Origin: an uncultured bacterium
GTDB taxonomy: Bacteria; UBP6; UBA1177
Direction of reading: 5' to 3'
NCBI GenBank assembly: GCA_905235605.1
Contig: CAJOMF010000027.1
Coordinates: 1 to 35,414 of the forward strand
DNA: 35,414 nt
Positions 31,554-35,414 of the stretch are shown piece by piece (positions within the stretch are counted from its first letter, which is position 1; every line of letters begins with the position of its first letter). Below the pieces are notes generated by a model, which saw only the letters and a program-made list of their open reading frames with translations, made no database searches and had not been told where the DNA came from. The position numbers and the translations under genes were made by a program.

Positions 31554-34112
31554 CTACCTCACACAACGGACATGCTTGCCGTTAGTCTTATTGCTGTCGT
31601 ACACGTAGCCGTAGCTGAAACCCACGCCCCATGCGTAACCTGTATTATCTGAATTAGTAGAGGAAGACCATAAAAAGTCGGTGTCTCCCAACTTGCTGTT
31701 TGTACCAGAACAACCGGAACAAGCACCATTGCTGCAATTACTGTATGAAAGGCATGAATCGGTAACACCGCAGGAGCCGCCTGTCTGAGTTGCAGAGCAA
31801 TTCTGAATAAGTGTTCTCAACTCGCTGATCGTCGGCAGATGCCAGCCGCTGAGTCCGCCCTCTGAATAGCTGCTGCAATAGTTGACTGCATTCTGCCAGG
31901 TATAGCTGGTTGTCGCCCTTGTCGACCAGGTGAGTCCGCTTGATGAATCCTTGCACGGTGTTGCACTTGTCGAGCTACATTCCGGAAGATTTTCCGGATC
32001 AACAAGGCACTTAGATTCAGATACATTCCAAGTGGAACCGGTTTTGCATCCGCATGAAAAGTCAGTTAAACTTGTTGCGCTGCACTCTCCTGTCGAATTC
32101 TGATCGCTACTGCACGACGTGCATGGGGTAACACATTTGCCAGAATCTGAATCAAAGAAATAGTTATCATCACATTCGCAGGAATATTCAGAGATATTTA
32201 TTGCTGTACATGTGCCGTGACCGCACGGATTGGAAGTGCATGGACTAACACACTTAGAATCACTCCAAAAATAATTTTCTTTGCATTTATATCTGCACTG
32301 ATTTGTGCTTGGATTTTCGTTGTAGGAACCCGTGGCTGTCGGAACCCAAGTCCCCAGGTAATCATCCCATTTTTGAATGATTTCTGAAACAGTGTTCCAT
32401 TCGGTATTTGATATTAAACCTGTGCACGCAGCAGTTTGTGTCTGAGTTGTTCCGCAGACACTACCGTCCCAATAATAACCTGAATTGCATTCGCATTTGT
32501 AAGTCGTGCCACCGAAAACAGAGCACTCTTGTGTCGAATTTGCGACACTAAGACAAGGATTGGGGTCGCATGGTGTTGTTGATGAGCCGCCGCTTGCGCA
32601 TGTCGAGCCGTTCCATGTGTAATTTGTTTCGCATTTGAACCGGCATTCGTCCTCACTTGCTTCTGTGTTGTGAACTGAGGTCGTCGAGGGCTCCCAACTT
32701 TCTCCGTTGTAGGTCTGCGTTATGCTCGAAACACTGTTCCACTGCGCGTGTTCAGGCTTGCCAAGGCAGTCCGCTGTCCTTGTCGGCGCGCTTATGCAGC
32801 TCGTTTCATCCCAGACAAAGCCTGTTTCACATTTGAATGTGCATGTTTCCGCTGTTTTGCTGTAGGTAGCTTCGTAGCCTGCCGGATACCAGCCTGAATC
32901 GGTCCAGGTCTGGGTGAACTTGCCGCTGCCGTTCCAGACTGAATTTGCAGGCTTGCCTGTGCAGTCGGCGACATTTGTTTCCGGTTCGCACTTTGAAGTT
33001 GAAGCGTTCCATTTGTAGTTTGTCTTGCAGACAAAACGGCATTCTGTGTCGCTTGCGGTTTTGTTGTAGACACCAGTCGTTGAGGGCTGCCAGTCAGAGC
33101 CGCTCCATGTCTGTTCGATGCTGTTTACTGTATTCCACTGACCGTTTGTCGGAAGATTCATGCAGGGGGAATTTTTCTTGTCAGCTGTGCATTCGGAATT
33201 TTTCCAAGTGTAATGTTCTTTGCATTTGAAGCGGCATTCTTCAGTGCTCGGATTTTCGTTGTAAACACCTGTTGTCGATTCAGGAACCCATTTTTCACCA
33301 TCCCAAGTCTGGGTTATGGTCGAAGTCGTGTTCCACTCGGCTCCGACTAACGGAAGACCGGTGCATTCAACAGTCTGAGTCGGAGCGGTTTCACACTCTG
33401 AACCGTCCCAAAGGTAACCCGTGGCGCAGACAAATCCGCATTCGACCTCGCTTTTGCTGTAAACTGCCGCGTGACTTGCAGGAGTCCAGGCAGAGCCGTT
33501 CCAAGTCTGGGCGAAGGTGCCGTTTCTGCCGCCGTCATTCCAAACTGAGTTTTCAGGTTTTGCGTCGCAGTAGGCGTTTTTCACGTCAGCCGAGCAAACT
33601 GAACCGTTCCAGCCGTAGTTCGTATCGCATTTGAACCGGCATTCGTCCTCGCTTCCTTCAAGATTAAACGATGCGACAGCTGACGGAACCCACTTTTCTC
33701 CGTTCCAGGTCTGGACTATTGCCGAAACAGTGTTCCAACTTGCGTTTTCAGGAAGCCCCGTGCAGTCTGCGACCCGCGTTTCACCGACGGTTTCACCAGT
33801 ATCGGTGACATCTGGATCAATGAAATCTTCATCGTCGCCGGAATCCGCATTGTCATCGGTAGGATCGGCATCATCCGGTGTAGTATCAGTTTCACCGTCC
33901 GAATCATCGCGGAAATCGGAAGAATCCGAAATTTCTTCATCATTTTGATTCTCTGGATCCTGAGAACTTGGAACAGAATCAGAATCGTTTGTTTCGGAAG
34001 AGGAATCGTCAGAATTTTGCTCGTTGACTATTTTTGTTGTTCCGTCGCCGCCGCATGCAGCAAATAAAAACATCACGCAGAAAAGCGCAAACACAGCACA
34101 GAATTTTTTCAT
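31554..34112 (-). CDS. Modular Cys-rich lipoprotein: seven WN..QTW modules, three EGF-like modules, DUF1566 end
   Basis: An 852-residue lipoprotein, lipobox FAAC (Cys20), followed by ~90 residues of acidic Asp/Glu/Ser/Thr linker. From about residue 114 to 575 come modules of ~63 residues with the pattern C-x-G-x-P-x(3)-x-WN(T)-S-I-x-QTW(N/D/S)G-x-W-x-P ... E-CRFKC-x-N-Y-x-W-N-x-S-x-C, four Cys each; seven copies are visible. EGF-like modules (CDPNPC..., CTSNPCGHGTC..., CTSCSSDQ...) separate or follow the last copies. The C-terminus from about 715 is a DUF1566/Lcl domain (GLTWS...WQNAVNYCSSY...LSGWHLPTISELRTLI ... GKHVRCVR). The likely role is adhesion or binding at the cell surface. GGAG lies 7 nt before the ATG, only 16 nt after the KwaA-like gene. 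Confidence 0.87.
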   Translation of the reverse strand: MKKFCAVFALFCVMFLFAACGGDGTTKIVNEQNSDDSSSETNDSDSVPSSQDPENQNDEEISDSSDFRDDSDGETDTTPDDADPTDDNADSGDDEDFIDPDVTDTGETVGETRVADCTGLPENASWNTVSAIVQTWNGEKWVPSAVASFNLEGSEDECRFKCDTNYGWNGSVCSADVKNAYCDAKPENSVWNDGGRNGTFAQTWNGSAWTPASHAAVYSKSEVECGFVCATGYLWDGSECETAPTQTVECTGLPLVGAEWNTTSTITQTWDGEKWVPESTTGVYNENPSTEECRFKCKEHYTWKNSECTADKKNSPCMNLPTNGQWNTVNSIEQTWSGSDWQPSTTGVYNKTASDTECRFVCKTNYKWNASTSKCEPETNVADCTGKPANSVWNGSGKFTQTWTDSGWYPAGYEATYSKTAETCTFKCETGFVWDETSCISAPTRTADCLGKPEHAQWNSVSSITQTYNGESWEPSTTSVHNTEASEDECRFKCETNYTWNGSTCASGGSSTTPCDPNPCLSVANSTQECSVFGGTTYKCECNSGYYWDGSVCGTTQTQTAACTGLISNTEWNTVSEIIQKWDDYLGTWVPTATGSYNENPSTNQCRYKCKENYFWSDSKCVSPCTSNPCGHGTCTAINISEYSCECDDNYFFDSDSGKCVTPCTSCSSDQNSTGECSATSLTDFSCGCKTGSTWNVSESKCLVDPENLPECSSTSATPCKDSSSGLTWSTRATTSYTWQNAVNYCSSYSEGGLSGWHLPTISELRTLIQNCSATQTGGSCGVTDSCLSYSNCSNGACSGCSGTNSKLGDTDFLWSSSTNSDNTGYAWGVGFSYGYVYDSNKTNGKHVRCVR

Positions 34113-34128
34113 AGTTCTCTCCTAATGG

Positions 34129-34689
34129 TTAATAATTTTTATCATCATGAAAAAGACAGTCATTGTTGATAATTTTCGTATTTATCTCTGTATCTACTAA
34201 AGTTTTTAAATCATCTTTGCTTATTATGGTTCTTTCAATGGTAACTCTTGTTTGTGTATTTTCGATTTTACACAGAAAGGCTTTGTAACCGCAGAGTTCC
34301 AAAAATATATTTGCTGGAAAATAATTGTGACGACTATAGAGAAAGAATAGTGTGAAAAAGAAAATCAAAAAAAGTAGAGTGTCAAGCCAAAGGGTAAAAT
34401 TAAAAGCTAATATTGGAAGAATATATGCCGAAATGTATTCTGCAGTATTCATTTTTAATTCCGAAACGCTTAAGATTTTGTATTTTATAGCTGTTTGTTT
34501 TTTACTTCGATTAAATACAAAAACTCCAATTGAAATTATAAAACAAAGCAAGATAGAGAAAAAACTTGTAATTTCAGTGTATATATTCGGAGAGAGCCTG
34601 TATATTTTGACAATATCAATTATCAAAATTGAAATCCATAAAGGGAGTAAGGATAAAAATAGCATGCTGAAAGATAAAAGTGTAGACAT
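34129..34689 (-). CDS. kwaA: KwaA-like four-helix membrane protein (Kiwa anti-phage system)
   Basis: A 186-residue protein with about four membrane helices in the first ~130 residues (LLSFSMLFLSLLPLWISILII; FFSILLCFIISIGVFVF; YISAYILPILAFNFTLW; LLFLIFFFTLFFLY). A small cytosolic tail follows, containing CGYKAFLCKIEN and then a Thr/Ile-rich strand and acidic helix. Size, topology, the G-Y-K tail motif and position next to a DUF4868 gene fit KwaA, which senses phage attachment at the membrane in Kiwa. The sequence alone is too divergent to be sure. GAGGT lies 7 nt before the ATG, 12 nt after the KwaB-like stop. The gene is noticeably more AT-rich than the housekeeping genes, in keeping with transfer. 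Confidence 0.55.
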   Translation of the reverse strand: MSTLLSFSMLFLSLLPLWISILIIDIVKIYRLSPNIYTEITSFFSILLCFIISIGVFVFNRSKKQTAIKYKILSVSELKMNTAEYISAYILPILAFNFTLWLDTLLFLIFFFTLFFLYSRHNYFPANIFLELCGYKAFLCKIENTQTRVTIERTIISKDDLKTLVDTEINTKIINNDCLFHDDKNY

Positions 34690-34701
34690 GGATTTAACCT
34701 C

Positions 34702-35361
34702 TTATTTCCATTTTGTTGTTCCTTCCACTTCAATAGGAGTTTGGTTAAAAGGTTCAAGAGCAGCTTTATCACAAAGGAGTTTGATGACTTTTTCAGCATC
34801 GTCTTTGTTCGCGATATTGAATTTATTTAATGAATTTAATGCTATAGAAAATTGCTTGGCAAGTTGTTTACGTCTTTCCGTATTTTTTATGGACTCTAAA
34901 TTATCTTTATTGTATGCCATAAAACGTCTGGGGTTAAAGCCGCTTTCTGCAACTTTTTTAAATAAATCAAAATCGTCGATAATATCGGCATCTTGAATTT
35001 CTTGAATTTTTACTTGAGCATTGTTTTTATAAGCTCGTTCCAAGTTGAATAGTTTTTCTCCATCCAGATTCAGAAAATATACAGTGTCGTTAATAATCAC
35101 GACATCAATCATCGTCCGCAAATTCAAGACTTTGTCTGTTATTTTGCTGAAAGTATTGCTTGAATATAAAAATTTGTGTTTTAATCTAGTTGTCGGATTT
35201 TGCATGGAAACAAGAATAACAGTTTTTTTCCCGTCTTTAAAATCAATAGAGCATTGCAGAATGTAGGCATTTTCATATGTTAAAGGATTGCTTTCCACAT
35301 TCTGTTCAGACAATTTTTTGGGTTCAGTCACATTTTGTGTGGGATAAAAGATTTTGTTCAT
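34702..35361 (-). CDS. kwaB: KwaB-like DUF4868 protein (Kiwa anti-phage system), probably N-terminally incomplete
   Basis: The open frame gives 219 residues that look like the middle and C-terminal parts of DUF4868/KwaB: YILQCSIDFKDGKKTVILVSM, a hydrophobic IDVVIINDTVYFLN strand pair, FNLERAYKN, DDFDLFKKVAESGFNPRR, a Lys-rich helix and AEKVIKLLCDKAALEPFNQT near the end. KwaB binds DNA and acts with KwaA to halt phage. KwaB of E. coli is, from memory, a little over 300 residues, so ~95 are missing. ATG 35361 has no ribosome binding site, unlike nearly every other gene here, and the frame just upstream is closed by TGA. The missing part may lie in the other frame at 35324-35413. Confidence 0.6.
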   Translation of the reverse strand: MNKIFYPTQNVTEPKKLSEQNVESNPLTYENAYILQCSIDFKDGKKTVILVSMQNPTTRLKHKFLYSSNTFSKITDKVLNLRTMIDVVIINDTVYFLNLDGEKLFNLERAYKNNAQVKIQEIQDADIIDDFDLFKKVAESGFNPRRFMAYNKDNLESIKNTERRKQLAKQFSIALNSLNKFNIANKDDAEKVIKLLCDKAALEPFNQTPIEVEGTTKWK

Positions 35362-35413
35362 GTCCGTGTCTGCTCATATCAATAAGTTTTAAGAAAAAGT
35401 ATTCGTCGTCATT
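35324..35413 (-). CDS. C-terminal fragment of an upstream frame, possibly the KwaB N-terminal region
   Basis: Entering from the right edge, one minus-strand frame is open and reads NDDEYFFLKLIDMSRHGHEQ and then nine more codons to a TGA at 35324-35326, overlapping the KwaB-like start by 38 nt. The EYFFLKLID stretch resembles a beta strand of the kind seen early in DUF4868 proteins. Removing one A from the CAAAAT run near 35353 would join it to the KwaB-like frame (HEQ-IFYPTQ). It could equally be the end of an unrelated gene that overlaps kwaB. Confidence 0.4.
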   Translation of the reverse strand, partial: NDDEYFFLKLIDMSRHGHEQNLLSHTKCD

Positions 35414-35414
35414 A

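Overview
The window looks like chromosomal DNA from a Gram-negative (double-membrane) and probably anaerobic bacterium. A YidC with a periplasmic domain, an MCE/Mla-type lipid transport operon, an ExbB-ExbD-TonB set and at least six lipoproteins with clear lipoboxes support the double membrane. An Fe-S protein related to [FeFe]-hydrogenase, encoded with DRTGG and anti-sigma-type ATPase genes, supports anaerobic metabolism. The Asp-Thr repeat lipoproteins and the DUF1566/FISUMP-like domains recall deltaproteobacterial (Myxococcota-like) or Fibrobacter-like lineages. That placement is a guess; there is no rRNA here to settle it. No tRNA, rRNA, CRISPR array, IS transposase or replication origin was seen.

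Layout. 1-346: start of a repeat-rich lipoprotein gene cut by the window edge. 530-1858: inositol-3-phosphate synthase. 2039-7194 (minus): rpmH-rnpA-yidD-yidC, then lgt and an LTA-synthase-like sulfatase, a block for ribosome, RNase P, membrane insertion and lipoprotein maturation. 7409-10419 (plus): an Mla/MCE operon whose permease gene is broken by what looks like a 20-nt deletion, followed by a spore-photoproduct-lyase-like radical SAM gene. 11657-16481 (minus): three lipoproteins (Asp-Thr repeat, FISUMP-like, leucine-rich repeat). 16500-19513 (minus): a protein with three P-II-like modules, overlapping by 1 nt a double-DUF1538 membrane protein. 19691-21857 (plus): DRTGG protein, HATPase and HydS-like Fe-S protein. 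21866-26956 (minus): rho with a small DUF1566 gene behind it, and uvrB with a lipoprotein behind it.

27000-31553 is a mosaic. It holds a DUF3825 gene with its own promoter and a leader that ends in a terminator just before the ribosome binding site, a 400-nt gene-free segment with palindromes, the exbB-exbD-tonB operon, three copies of a dispersed repeat, and a YhcG/DUF1016 nuclease gene interrupted by a single in-frame stop codon. 31554-35413 (minus) holds an 852-residue lipoprotein built from seven four-cysteine modules and three EGF-like modules. Upstream of it on the same strand is a two-gene locus resembling the Kiwa anti-phage system (a four-helix KwaA-like protein and a DUF4868 KwaB-like protein). 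The KwaB-like gene seems to lack its N-terminal part or to be split by a frameshift.

Nine candidate promoters share a 16-nt spacer between a TTG(A)-type -35 box and a TATAAT-like -10 box. The three clear intrinsic terminators all have UUCG loops. Most genes carry a GGAG Shine-Dalgarno sequence 5-10 nt before the start, and this was used to choose start codons.
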